Origin: Pisolithus tinctorius
Taxonomy: Eukaryota; Basidiomycota; Agaricomycetes; Boletales; Pisolithaceae
NCBI GenBank assembly: GCA_024663395.1
Contig: JANFAH010000058.1
Location: 1 to 64,000, forward strand
Direction of reading: 5' to 3'
DNA length: 64,000 bases
The position numbers and the translations under genes were made by a program. The notes below the pieces were generated by a model. It was not told the origin of the DNA. It saw nothing but the letters and a program-made list of their open reading frames with translations, and ran no database searches. This document shows, piece by piece, positions 37,390 to 49,320 of this stretch; the stretch's first letter is position 1; each line of letters opens with the position of its first letter.

Positions 37390-39000
37390 CCTCTGAAGAG
37401 TCGGTGATACAGTATCCGCTTGGCACATGGTGGTAAGCACATATATATTTACAGTTGATCACATACAAACATGGGTCGAATGCGGGGACATGAAAAAAGG
37501 ACGGGAATTGTGGTTGCTTGTGCTCTAAGTGAAAGAAAATCCTTATGCTTTGAGATCAACCCAAATCCTCAGAGAGACAAATGTCAATCTGGGTGGTGAA
37601 TAAAATGTTTTCATCCTCCGGTAAACCTTGCATGTGGCCCAGCATGCGCGCCACATTCAATATCAGTCGACTTCCCTGTTGTGCAGTATGTGAACAAGAT
37701 TATCTTCTACAGCAAAATAAGCTCACGCAGACAGAATGTACAGTCAATGACCAGCTGTGTCCGATGCATTATGAGTTGAGGTTTGGCATAAGATATGGCA
37801 CGCACAAAAACATAATGAATGGTCCGGAATTCGGCACCGTGGTTATGGTGAGACCAAAACCAAGCAAACCTAATCATATAAAAGATGCACTATCCATACA
37901 GAATCGTTAAAGACAACCCTTACCTGCCATGATGAGATGGGTAACAGCTCCATCGAGTGTAAACTCTGTTATGACCTTCCTTTCGGCACCCCTCGCCCCA
38001 ACGGTAGAGAGATACTTAACCACCGTGAGGGTGATGAGGGTGCTGTGCACGACTGCTGTACACGCCCTAAATTTCTTTTGTTAGTATTTGCGAGCGTTCG
38101 AAATCAACGACCCCACATTTGTATCTTCGGGTCTGGGGAGACCTGGAACAGCATGCCACCTTCGTAACTCTTTAAAGTCAAAGTTGCAGTAGCCATACAG
38201 CAGAGTAGCTCGGCTAGCATGAGACATCCAAGAAGGCGCGATACCCATGGGCGGCGACCGAATAACACACAAACTAGATCATCAGGCATGAAATGACTGC
38301 TAGGACTGCAGGACTAAGACCTACCTCTGAACGCCAATATAAATTCCGATGTGAAATTAGCGCACTCCAACACAGCTGTCACAGACGCAAGCAGAGCCCG
38401 GCAAATGTGAAAAGACATGACGGGAAAGAAGGGGAGAAGGATCTGGCACGTTCTGTTACACCATCCATATTGTGGTTTGGTAAAGCGTCATAAGACACAA
38501 TCACGCGACGTACATATGAGTAACCAATAGGAAATGGCGGTGGAACATATAAAGCCATTTGAACGTGCGTCTTTTCATCCTGTGAGGGTTGGCTGATGAG
38601 CTCTGTGAATGCAGGAAGCATCGAATCCTGACGGCCAAATATAATGGACTTCATCTCCGAACGTCATTAGGAAGTCCCACAACGAAAGCGCAAGTGTTGC
38701 AGCTGATAAGCTCATCAAAACCGTTGCAGTCGGAGTGAAGAAGAGATCGTACCGCAGTGGTAATAGATACTCTGAGTGGCTGCAGTAGTGCCCATAATGG
38801 TGTCCATGGTGACAGAGAGAAAGAATGACAGAAATGCTGGAGTGTGCGCATATACTTAAGTACATAGTTTGCCCACAAAGTTTGAAAGGGGTGCATCGTG
38901 ATGTAGGGTCGGGAATAAGTATTCCCGCCCCTGCAATAAGTCTGACCGTCAAGCAATGTGCTATCGCGGCGGGAATGAATTGTAACACATGACAATTGAA
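37390..39000. repeat. Tandem duplication unit, right copy (C3)
   Basis: Right-hand partner of 35100-36680, same orientation. Differences include the start codon context and several small indels near the 3' flank. Confidence 0.7.
37707..38807 (-). CDS. DUF6533 membrane protein, copy C3
   Basis: Starts at ATG 38807 (MDTIMGTTAATQSIYYH). The intron starting GTACGATC leads to ATLALSLWDFLMTFGDEVHY, then a second intron (GTCAGG) joins Pro to MKRRTFKWLYMFHRHFLLVT. The next exon encodes CQILLPFFPVMSFHICRALL. After it come VCVLFGRRPWVSRLLGCLML and TVVKYLSTVGARGAERK. I take the stop as TAG 37707-37709, but the last exon is ambiguous as in C2. Family topology suggests an extracellular N-terminus and a cytosolic tail. 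Upstream (38808-39798) no gene is visible before B1 on the other strand. Confidence 0.65.
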
Positions 39001-39798
39001 TGAGGGTCTTCCTCACCTTACTACATAAGGTCAGTTGCTCTTCAACACGGGGTGTACATGGTTGATGATGAACTCACAGCTTGGGCTATCCTGCAGGGAC
39101 TCTCGTCATGACTTCACCGATCAGTTGCACTGCCACACTATAAAGGGTTTGTTACGGCCCGTCGCATTATTAATGGCTGGTATGCGGTCATTCATATTAT
39201 GGTATACTTCAGACATCGTTATCGAGTCAGATCTTACTGGTAACTCTTACCAGTGAACTTGGTAAAACACCCAACCATTTGTACGTCCGCACTCAGTACT
39301 CCAAGCATGTGGCCCGGTTCCCGTAGCCCGCGGGTCCAATGCTGACTCATCCATCGCACTGTTGGCTTCTCCGGTTTATCTTTGCGGTGGCTCACAATGC
39401 TATGCAAAGCAGTACCCACCTACCCTAAGGCTGTCGGATACGGAGTCGATAGCCTGATTAGGTGTTGGAAGCACCAGACGGTTTGGACTATGGATAGGAA
39501 ATGCTTCCGTCCAAGTGACATCTAAATCGTACGTGGCACCGCGGTCAACTCTTCAGCGGCAATTTAGTGCCAATGCACTACTTACTGACAAGTCTCCGAG
39601 AGCACAGCTATTGATACGATACCTCAAAGCGTTCCATCAGTTAATAATAGTTTGGCAACGTGATTGTGCAACACCCGGCGCTGATGAGTGCCAGTAGTGA
39701 ACATCCTACATGTCCTGTCCCAGCCTTTACACTTGCGACACACTTACACCACCCAGTCCACCCTCTGACGGATATAACACATCCAGTACCTACCCGAA
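38808..39798. other. Divergent intergenic region C3/B1
   Basis: About 1 kb between the divergent starts of C3 (minus) and B1 (plus). It should hold both promoters. Only short open frames without motifs are present. Confidence 0.45.
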
Positions 39799-41633
39799 AT
39801 GTCTCAGGAGGCCGAAACTGTGGAATCCCTTATTAGAGGACCGTTAATTGGGACTCTAGTTGGGCTGGTGTGAGTTAGCAATTGAGCTCTCCCTTCATGT
39901 CTGACGATACAGACCGGCAAATTTTTGCGTTGTCTAGATTGTATGGCGTTACGTTCCTACAAGCATTCTTCTATTTCCAGACGTATGTGGATGATCGGAT
40001 GGGCCTGAAATTAGTCGTACGTCCCTAATCCCCCAGTGCTTGACATTTCTGCACGGGCTGCTGAGGCCCTTATTATGTAGGTTGCGCTATTGGTGTACGT
40101 TCTGCCTTGCTTGATGGACGCAGCGTTCATCTTTTAGGGCAGCATTCTCGAGACGGCTCATGCCGTGTTGTCCGTGTCGGTGATGGATTATTACCTGATC
40201 GCGCACTACGGCCAGGTACAAGTATTACAATCTGCAACCTGGTTTGTACGCTTGAACTTTACGATGAGTCTGCGAGCTCACTCGGACCCCGTAACAAGGG
40301 TCAGCATGGTGAGTTACTGCAGTGCAAGTCAGACAACGCAAACTTCACCGTGAACTCCTAGGTCATGTATATCGTAGTGGTGAGTTTGACTTTTGCTGTG
40401 CTGACTGTACACTGATTTACCTTGGAGTTCACGACCGATTTCGTTGCTTACCTGTGAGTTGATGCCCGTGATATTAGTTAATAGTCCTCACGTACAACAA
40501 GATGTTTCACCTGGAGAATATGGGCATGTGAGTTCTCTCGCAGATGTAGCGGGGCCATTCAAGGTTTATAGGCTTCTTTCGCAGTTACCAAGAGAGCGTG
40601 GATCGTAATCTTCATGGTAATGAATATCCAATCCACTCATGCTTCTGCTAAGACATCACTTGCCAGATATTCATCGCTGTATCACGGACCAGTATGTGGA
40701 TCGATTCTCATGATACCACAATATGATTGACTGCACACCCAGTCATCAGTATAGTGCCATCTGTTTGGAGGTGATACAGGGGCGATCCGTCCGTGTACAT
40801 TGCAAGCTCACTTAATATCCACAGCGTCCTAAGTGGTACTTGGAACTCATACCTCGTTCGATCGAAAAGATTGTTCCTGGCGGGAAATGCACTTTTCCTC
40901 TTGGGTGACTTTTTCTCCGCTTGCATGATGGCATATTATCTCGAGAAGAATCGCAACGGACTTCGGAGGTAAACTACTTACTTGGGCGGGACTAGAGTGA
41001 TATTGACTCTACAGCCACACAGCACCCATACACTAATCAATCGGATCTTGATTTTCCTCGTCGCAACAGGTGCAATTGCAGTGTAAGTAGTGATGTAATG
41101 TATTCAAATTAAACTAAATGAATCGTCTTCCAGGTTTGTCGATATAATTGCTCTCGTTTTGGTGGGTATCACGCTGTTAAAATACCTTACTTCTTCGAAG
41201 ACTTAGCATGGGAGCAGATAATAGCCCAGAGCGAGAGTTTGGCATTCACCAGTGCAATCTTCATCCAAAGCCGCCGTGAGTAAATACCACTTGCCAAATG
41301 ACTTTTCCAGGTTATTTTTTAAACGTACTTCTAGTTTACTCAAACTCGCTTCTGGCGTCGTGAGTGCACACATGTTATATTCCACGAACCCGTGTCGCTG
41401 ACCTGAGCAGGCTAAACGCAAGGAAGTCCCATAACCGCGTGCTTCATGACTGTGGTGACCAACGAAGCGTTCCGATAGAGCTTCCCCAAAATTCCATACG
41501 GTTTGCTCAACAATCTGATATCCGCGGAGGTGCAGCTCTGCAACGAAGTGTAAGGTCTCATGTGCCTGTATTCCATCTCAGCTATGTTAAGCTTGTGACG
41601 GTGTATTCCAGCAGCGTACCAGTGGTAGCATGA
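39799..41633 (+). CDS. DUF6534 membrane protein, family B copy 1
   Basis: From ATG 39799 exon 1 encodes MSQEAETVESLIRGPLIGTL and ends before a phase-2 intron (GTGAGT). Exon 2 gives LYGVTFLQAFFYFQTYVDDR. Later exons give KRAWIVIFM, FLLGDFFSACMMAYYLEKNR, LIFLVATGAIAV and VDIIALVL, the helix 6 and helix 7 core of DUF6534. The tail has LNARKSHNRVL, then IELPQNSIRFAQQ, and runs to a TGA at 41631-41633; the last part may include an unspliced intron. Seven-pass membrane protein of unknown function. It is the most diverged B copy, and lies furthest upstream in the array. Confidence 0.75.
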
Positions 41634-41640
41634 AATCTAC

Positions 41641-41680
41641 CGAGTCATGGCACACAGCTCCTGAGGTTGCTGCATGACAG
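41641..41680 (+). repeat. Repeated 3' flank of family B genes
   Basis: A short block beginning CATGGCACACAGCT follows B1. Related blocks follow B2 (about 43943-44000), B3 (about 46291-46340) and B4 (about 49031-49080), in three cases with a downstream TGATCATGTCACC-like or TACTGTCAC segment. The duplicated unit therefore included 3' untranslated DNA. No gene is seen in the spacers 41681-42102, 43869-44416 and 48961-49320. Confidence 0.5.
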
Positions 41681-42102
41681 AACGAAGGTGGCCCGAGGGG
41701 ACAATCTTCCAGCCGGTCGAACTGTGCTGATCGCTGTGTGCAACAATAAGCTTGGCATCGCATCCATCCAGAGACAGTTTCTCGATGGTATCTGTCGTGC
41801 TCTAGGTACTTGCTATATACGTACTGATTGTAACTAGCCGAAAGAAGAGCGCACTGGTTTGGTGCTGTGGCCTTACGTATTATCTGGCGTGATGGAAAGC
41901 CACTATCATACTAAGTGCTAGGAGAAGACTAGTACACTAACTAACAGTGAATAGACTCTGACACTCTCTGATGGCCTCAGTTTCACCACACTGGTAACAG
42001 GCGTTGCCTGACTTCATAATTCAAGCACTATCGCCTACACCAGACGCTGGCATTTTCGACTCTTTCTTTCCATTTGGCTCGGCGAACGACCCTCAAAGTG
42101 GC

Positions 42103-43868
42103 CATGTCTACTTTAGTAATTTCGCTCGCAAGAGGACCCCTAATTGGCACGTGCCTAAGCTTATGGTGAGCACTCGGCGTTTTGTGCCAGGTCGAGAATG
42201 TTTTTACTTGGCTTTTGGTGTCTGTGGATCTTAGCCTGTACGGCATTACTTGTCTGCAGGCATGCTTTTACTTCCAGACCTATGTGAACGACCGAACGAG
42301 CCTGAAATTGACGGTAAGGAGAATGTTGTATTTTCTCACTTATCCAACGTACACATGAGAAGGTCGTGTCATTGCTGTAAGTACAGGCTTGCATTTCCGC
42401 CCGTATAATTCCATGATCCCATCCACATTCGTTTTAGGACACTGGAAACTGCTCATGTTGTTCTGACAATGTGGCTAATGGACTATTATTTCGTCGCCAA
42501 CTACGGGAACGAACAAGTATTGGAATCTGCCACGTGGTTTGTAACCAGCCCCTTGAGGACTTGAACCAGTTGACTCACAAGACACTTATTCCTCCAAGGA
42601 TGACCATGGTAATTATACTTATGCATCATGGAATTTTGACAAATCCTATCATTCGTGCCCTAGATCACATGGAGTATCGGAGTAAGTGTAACTCCCCTAC
42701 GCTGGCGATGCCCGCCTGACAAATGATTCCAGTTCATCATCGGTTTAATCGTGTACCTGTGAGTACTTTGACTTCCGTGACTGAAGCTCTGTTTTGATGT
42801 AAGAGTTTGACAGCTATTTCATATGGAGAATATGGATGTGTAATTTGACTCCTCACGTACTATTAAGCTACAGTTGACAGTCTCACTTTTCAGTCACGGG
42901 GAAACTATGGATTACTTTCTTCATGGTGGGCTGACCTAGCGACTATTATAACTACTACCTCATGCTCCTTCGATAGGTTCCCATTGGACTTGCGCAAGCG
43001 GGTAGGTATGCTTGACACATCAGAGCTCTCACTAAAAGATGGCCCAGCGACTGGCTTCGTCGGCAGTATACTGAGGTACGTAGCCCCATTACCCCTGTCC
43101 AAATCTTCCAACGCTGAGCGCATCTAGCATGCTGAGTCCAACCTGGGACGCTTACCTTGAACGTGGCAGAGGCGTCATACTCGGGAGTACCCTTTTCATT
43201 TTGGGGGACGCATTGTCGTTCTCCATCATGGCTTGGCACCTTAACAAGAGTCGCGATCACGGATTGAGGTATGCTGTATCTGACTGTGGCAGGCCTAGCG
43301 TTGCTCAGGGAACCCTCTTTCTCTGAAGTCCGCTCCGAACGAACCTATTAGTGAATAGGCTTATTGTATTCGCTGTAGCAACGGGAGGAATTGCTGTGTA
43401 ATCGCCCTTTCTCCAAAGTTTTCTGTACGTCAATAGAACTGACCTTGCGTTATAGGTTGTTTGATATCGTCAGCCTCGTGTTGGTCAGTCTTCGTCTGTG
43501 CGACATCATCTCATGGAGGGGTTAAGATGCATGCTCTCAACAGAAGTTAACCCAACCTCTTAGTCTCGCGTTTGTTGGACCTATGTTCGTCCAGACACGC
43601 AGTACGTAGCTTCCGCCGCCCTACCATAATTTATGATATATTTAGTTGATATCCAGTCCGCACCAATTCCATCCTTGCATCGTGAGTCTTGTATACATAG
43701 CGAGGAGTGCCACAAACATTATCTCACTTTTTTTCAAGGTTGAGCTTGAGAAACGCCAACAAGCGAGCCTATGAGGAAGCCTTGCAAGTACCGGTGGAGT
43801 TGCCTACCAGATCGATCGCGTTCGCCCCCCCACCTAATCAACGGTCGAATTGTGAAGAGACTAATTAG
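42103..43868 (+). CDS. DUF6534 membrane protein, family B copy 2
   Basis: Starts at ATG 42103 (MSTLVISLARGPLIGTC). After the first intron comes LYGITCLQACFYFQTYVNDR, then TLETAHVVLTMWLMDYYFVA-like sequence, the helix 3 region. Later exons give VPIGLAQA, FILGDALSFSIMAWHLNKSR, LIVFAVATGGIAV and a tail LRNANKRAYEEALQ, VELPTRSIAFAPP ending at TAG 43866-43868. The exon order and intron phases match B3 and B4. About 330 residues expected. I did not splice all exons by hand. Confidence 0.72.
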
Positions 43869-44416
43869 TTGAAGTGATACGTGCGCGTGTTGGTAGCTGG
43901 CTGCTGTTCACACTCTTATAGTCGCAGGAAAACCGCCTAAGCACTGGTGACATATGGCCGTGGAATGCATAAATGTTTCCAAAGGTCCAGATCATGTCAC
44001 CCGCAATAATTTGTGATGTTCCTACGCACCTTTTAGCGTCATTGTATTGGGGGGGGAGATCAGTAAGCGAACGGTCAATGGTCAAGGGTTTGGGTGCTCG
44101 AAGTATTTCTAGAAAATAAGTTAGTGGAGAAGACGGAGTAAGAGCCACACTTACCCAGATTTTGAATATAAGGTCAGCGGTTCGAAGCGACATCAAGCGA
44201 GTGTGGTGACCAACTCGAGCGAACTCATGATCAGCGCTCACTCTGTAGGAACCGTACCTGGATCCAGGGTTCGAACGTTCCATATCTGTGCCTGACGTAC
44301 GTTTATACCATAGTCGCATCGGCCGGACGGCCCAGACCAGCCTGGCATTCTCTCTTTAACTCATTTCATTGGGTGGGTTTCTTTGCAACCCCACGAACAA
44401 TCCCCTCCAAGCGGCC

Positions 44417-46267
44417 ATGTCTGACCTAGCAGTTTCACTCGTAAGAGGGCCCCTGATTGGCACCTGCCTGGGTTCATTGTGAGTACTCGACGTTTTGTAC
44501 CACGTTGAAAACGTTTTCATCTTGCCTTCGGTGTCTGGAACCATAGCCTGTATGGCACTACGTGTCTGCAAGCATTTTTTTACTTCCAGGCCTATGCCAA
44601 CGACCGACCGGGCCTGAAACTGACGGTAAGTACTAGTTGTATAGTTTCGTTCATCCAACATACGTTGATCAAACCAACGGCAGGTCGCCTTGTTGCTGTA
44701 AGCACGCGTTCGCATTTCCACCTGCATACACTCGTGATCTCATCCAGTTTTGTTTCTAGGACACTGGAAACTATCCATGTTGCTCTGTCAATGTGGCTAA
44801 TGGACTATTATCTCGTAAATAACTATGGGAACGAGCGTGTACTGCAATCTGCTACGTGGTTTGTAACCAGCCCATCTGGGTCTTGAAATGAGACACTGAT
44901 CAGTCCTTCAGGTTTGTTATGGTGATCATTTTATTCCTTATGTCTTCTAGAAACCTGACGAACGCTATCACGCGTACTCTAGGTTACATATAGTGTCGGG
45001 GTACGTCTAACTTCGCTTTGTTTCCGATACCTGCCTAGCGAACGATTCCAGTTCATCATCGATTCATTCGTCTACCTGTGAGCACTATGACTTCTGTGAC
45101 TGATACATTTGATTTAAGGGTTTGATAGCTACTTCACATGGAGAATATGGATGTGTAATTTGACCCCTCATGTACTATGGAACTAAAGTTGACAGTCTCG
45201 ATTCTCAGTTACGAGAAAATTGTGGATTGTTTTCTTCATGGTGGGTTGGCCGAGTGACTGTTATACTAGCTGTTGACTCGTACTCCTCTGGCAGACTTCG
45301 GTTGCTCTGGCAAGAATTGGTGGGTGCACCTTCGTATTTCCTTGTCCCCACTAAAGATGGCCCAGCGGGCGGTGTTGCTGCCAGCACGCTGAGGTGTGCA
45401 GTCCTATTGTTCGCTTCCACCTATTCTAACACCGAACACATTTAGCGTGCTGAGTTCGACATGGGTCTCTTACCTTGAACGTGACAGAAGCCTGATCCTT
45501 GCCGCGAGTTCTTTCTTCCTGATCGGGGATACTTTTTCAGCATCCGTCATGGCATGGCATCTTAGCAAGAGTCGCGACAATACTCTGAAGTACCTTGCGT
45601 GTTTGAATTTGACAGAGGTGGCACGCTTACGGGAGACCTTTCTTTTTTTTCTGAAGGCTGCAGTCAACGAACCTGTTAGTCACCAGGTGCATTGCATTCG
45701 TCGTAGCATCTGGAGGGATTACAGTGTAATCGCCCTTTCTCCAAAGCTTTCTTAACGTTGATAGAGCTGACCTTGTACCGTAGGGTGGTTGATATCCTCA
45801 TGCTTGTGTTTGTCAGTCTGCTCGTGTCCAATTATCGCAGGGAGGGGCTGAGATATATGTTTCCATTAGGTGGTAACCCAACCTCTTGGCTTCGGCTTCG
45901 TTGGACCCATGTTTGTCCAGACACGCCGTGCGTCACCCCCATTCCCTAGGACTAATCCATGACACTTGCGACTGATGCCCAGTGTACTCCAATTCCCTCC
46001 TTGCCTCGTGAGTATTGCGTGCAAGTCGACATGGTCTGTGGGCATCATCTCACATCTCCATTCTTTATTTGGAGACTGAACTTGAGAAGTGCCCACCAGC
46101 AAGCTTACGAAAACGCCTTGTTCAACCCCGTAGAGTTGCCTACGAGATCGATTGTGTTTGCGGCCCCACCCGGTCAACGGTCGAATTGTGTTGAGACAGG
46201 ACAATTAAGTGACGCGGTATGTGTACGTGTTGGTGGCTGGCTACCGCTGCTCACACCCTCGCTGTGA
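44417..46267 (+). CDS. DUF6534 membrane protein, family B copy 3
   Basis: Starts at ATG 44417 (MSDLAVSLVRGPLIGTC). LYGTTCLQAFFYFQAYANDR follows the first intron. Then TLETIHVALSMWLMDYYLVN (helix 3), SSTWVSYLERDRSLI, FFLIGDTFSASVMAWHLSKS and the helix 7 region with VVDILMLVFVSLL. The tail LRSAHQQAYENALF, VELPTRSIVFAAP ends at TGA 46265-46267, somewhat further on than B2 and B4 because the paralogous stop is lost. Frames of several internal exons change by one relative to B4, so damage is possible. Confidence 0.68.
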
Positions 46268-47097
46268 CAGGATAACGGCATGAGCGAGAACTCACGGCAC
46301 ACAGCTTTGGAAGGTGTAAATGTTTCCTGATCATGTCACCATAGTATATGATCTTGCCGTATGTACCTTTCACTGATAGTGGTGTAGGGGCGGATGTATA
46401 GAAATATTGCCAGCCGAGGGAAACGTTAAGAGTTTGGGTGTGGACAACTGTAGCTTAGTGGTTCCTACAAGGGCATTCCGCCTTGAATCTCCGTATGTTC
46501 AACGATACCCGCTCACTTCGAAACGGTAGTCTAATCCCAGCCCGACCCCTCTGAGGCGAGCAATCAGGCAGTTTATGCTCGCGTCGAACGCAGCGTTCGA
46601 CCGGATCACTCAATATGAGCGGCACCAAGTGTAATCCAGACAGAGGCTTAGTAGGAATGCTCTATCAGATGCGTATCTCGGGCAACCTGCCCGTATGTCA
46701 CAAGACTACGAGCACCAAGCGATGGGCTTTGGCGCAGATCGCTGGACCCTGTTCACTGCCCCTTCCGGAGTTGCCGTTATCAGATTGATCTGAAGATTCC
46801 TAGTACTGCTGTTATTCCTAGTATATAACTTGGCGGTGCACTCATTCGCGTCGGAAGACTTGTTGTAACGTCATCGATGAGTTATATAACCCCCAATAGC
46901 TTGCAGTATGTAGTACTTTGCTATTGTTATCAAAATAATACCCGATGTTGTCTTTTTGATGAACGTGTGCATCGTGTACTATGTCCGTAGTCGGACCTTC
47001 CATAGTTCCACGCCTGGCCCGGCAATCTCATTGTCCAACATCTTCCATGAGGTTTTCTACATGAACTCCTCGACGAACAACCCGTTCCAGTGACCAC
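46268..47097. other. Spacer between B3 and B4
   Basis: About 830 bp, the longest spacer in the B array. After the repeated 3' flank it holds no gene signal. A tRNA-like A-box near 46450 was examined and rejected. Confidence 0.45.
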
Positions 47098-48960
47098 ATG
47101 TCTGTAGCTTCGCTCTTAAGAGGGCCTCTCATCGGCACCTGTCTAGCCTCGCTGTAAGTGCTCGAGCCTCGAGGTCGGTACGAGGTTGAGGATGGAGTTC
47201 TTACCTTGCTCTCTGGGTGTTTTTGGATCTTAGCCTGTATGGTATTACATGTCTGCAAGCATTTTTCTACTTTCAAACCTATGTCAACGATCGGAGGGGC
47301 CTGAAATTGACGGTGAGTACGACATTCTGTCCGTGTGATTCGTTTCAAGGCAGACCCTTAGTCGGCTGTGGCAGGTCGCGTTATTGCTGTCAGTACGCCC
47401 TTTCATATATCAGTGCCTGCGTACTGCCTACATACTCTCCCATTCATGACATTATTGTTTGTGTGTTTCTAGGACACTGGAAACGATCCATGTTGCTTTG
47501 TCGATATGGCTCGTGGACAACTATCTCGTCGTCAACTATGCCAATGAACGTGCACTACAATCTGCTACCTGGTTCAGTACTCATCCGTCGCTCACCCTTG
47601 GACAGAGAATGCTGATTGAGTTCTTGCTTCCCAAAGGTTGACTACGGTAACTTTTTTTCTTCGCATGTTCTGCAATACGAGACGAGTCATGCCCATCCAT
47701 CTATGCTTCAGGTCACATTTTGTATCGGAGTATGTTCAGTTCCCCGTTTGTTGGCGGTACCCCGCCTGACGAAAGACTTCAGTTCCTCATCGATTTAGTC
47801 GTTTACTTGTGAGTACTGGCTAGTGTCCCCTTTTTTTCGGTTTTTGACATCAGCATTTAACAGTTACTTCACATGGAGAATATGGATGTGTAAATCGACG
47901 TTCCATTGGACAAACACGCTAGAGCTGACGGTCATTGCATTTTTAGTTACGAGCAAATTATGGATCGTTATCTTCATGGTGGGTTGGCAAGTGACTGTCG
48001 TAACTGCTACTCATGCTCCTTGAATCTTGATAGATTTTTATGGCACTTGCACGAACGAGTAGGTATACTTGATACACCCCGCTGCTGCCACTAACAAAAA
48101 ATTCCCAGCGCTCAGCATTATTGCCTGTATACTGAGGTATACAGCCTCCCTCGTCAGCTCACCACTTTGGCTGATACCCGAGCCCATCTAGCGTACTAAG
48201 TTCGACATGGGTCTCCTACCTTGAACAATATAGAACCCTGATTATCACCTCGAATATCCTTTTCATTATCGGAGATGCGTTTTCAGCCTCCATCATGGCT
48301 TGGTATCTTAACAGGACTCGTGATCACGCATTAAGGTACGTATATTATTGCCCTAACTTTTTGACAGATCTGCTGGTGCTCAAGGGGACTTTCTTTCTCT
48401 CTGAAGAACGACCCTGATCCTCAATAGACTTCTTGTGTTCGCTGTTGCAACGGGAGGAATTACAGTGTAATCGCACTTTTCTCGGGGTGTTCATGACATG
48501 AATCGAACTGATCTTGCATCATAGGTTGGTTGATATCATTGCCCTCGTACTTGTCAGTCTACTTTCTGTGGAGATTTCAGGGAGTGGCTAAGATATATGC
48601 GTGCTTCTATCAGACCCTAGCCCAACCTCTCAGCCTCGCTTTTACCGCAGCCATCCTTGTGCAAACACGTCGTAAGTTACATAGATTATTCCCTTCCCTT
48701 TCCCTTATACTCACCTCGTGATATATGACCCCCAGTCTACGCTAATTCCCTCCTTGTATCGTGAGTGCTGCATATAAACTACCGACTTGGACAAACTTTG
48801 TCTCACTTTCTTTTTCATTTTGAGGTTGAATTTGAGAAACGCCAACAAGAGAGTTTATGAGAATGCCATAAATACTCCATCGGTGGAGCTACCTATGACA
48901 TCACTCGCGTTCGCGCCATATTCTACAGAGACGGGACGCTCAAGTGAAGTGGTACGTTAG
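47098..48960 (+). CDS. DUF6534 membrane protein, family B copy 4
   Basis: The clearest B copy. Exon 1 (ATG 47098) is MSVASLLRGPLIGTCLASL. The intron GTAAGTGC ends before LYGITCLQAFFYFQTYVNDR. Next exons give VALLL and TLETIHVALSIWLVDNYLVV, FLIDLVVYL, YFTWRIWM (family signature), TSKLWIVIFM, IFMALART, ALSIIACILR and VLSSTWVSYLEQYRTLII. Then come FIIGDAFSASIMAWYLNRTR, LLVFAVATGGITV, VDIIALVL, LAQPLSLAFTAAILVQTR and the tail LNLRNANKRVYENAINTPS to a TAG at 48958-48960. Introns are GT-AG, about 45-100 bp. Seven-pass membrane protein of unknown function. Confidence 0.78.
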
Positions 48961-49320
48961 AGTTGTTCGATAGCTGGCTACTTGTGCTTACAAGCCCTTC
49001 CTGCTTTCAGGCGAGTGGTGTAGGCAAGGAGTCGTGGCATACAGCCTCTGGAAGTGGGAACATTTCTTGATACTGTCACATCGGCGATACCTACTACCTA
49101 CTAGCGTAAATGCTTCCCACACTGGGGATACTTTTGTTGCATTGCCAACGGATAGTAGTAATTATACAGGTATTCCTGAATCGGGTGCGGAATAACAGGG
49201 AAATGAGAATACAATAGGATTTAGGGCTCCGCGGACACGAAAGATAGGGCAAGCAAGCCATCCTTCAAAATCCTACAAGAAACGCAAACGTGTCGTGCAC
49301 ACACGTATTCACCTCTACGA

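Noticed and set aside
46445..46525. tRNA-like segment with an A-box (TAGCTTAGTGG) and a TTCAAC loop
   Set aside because: No acceptor stem pairs, the anticodon loop would be six bases, and the B-box deviates. Not a tRNA.
47960..48020. Apparent GC donor (GCAAGT) in B4 near 47986
   Set aside because: A GT donor a few bases upstream (after WIVIFM) gives the reading conserved in B1 and B2, so no GC-AG intron is needed in family B.
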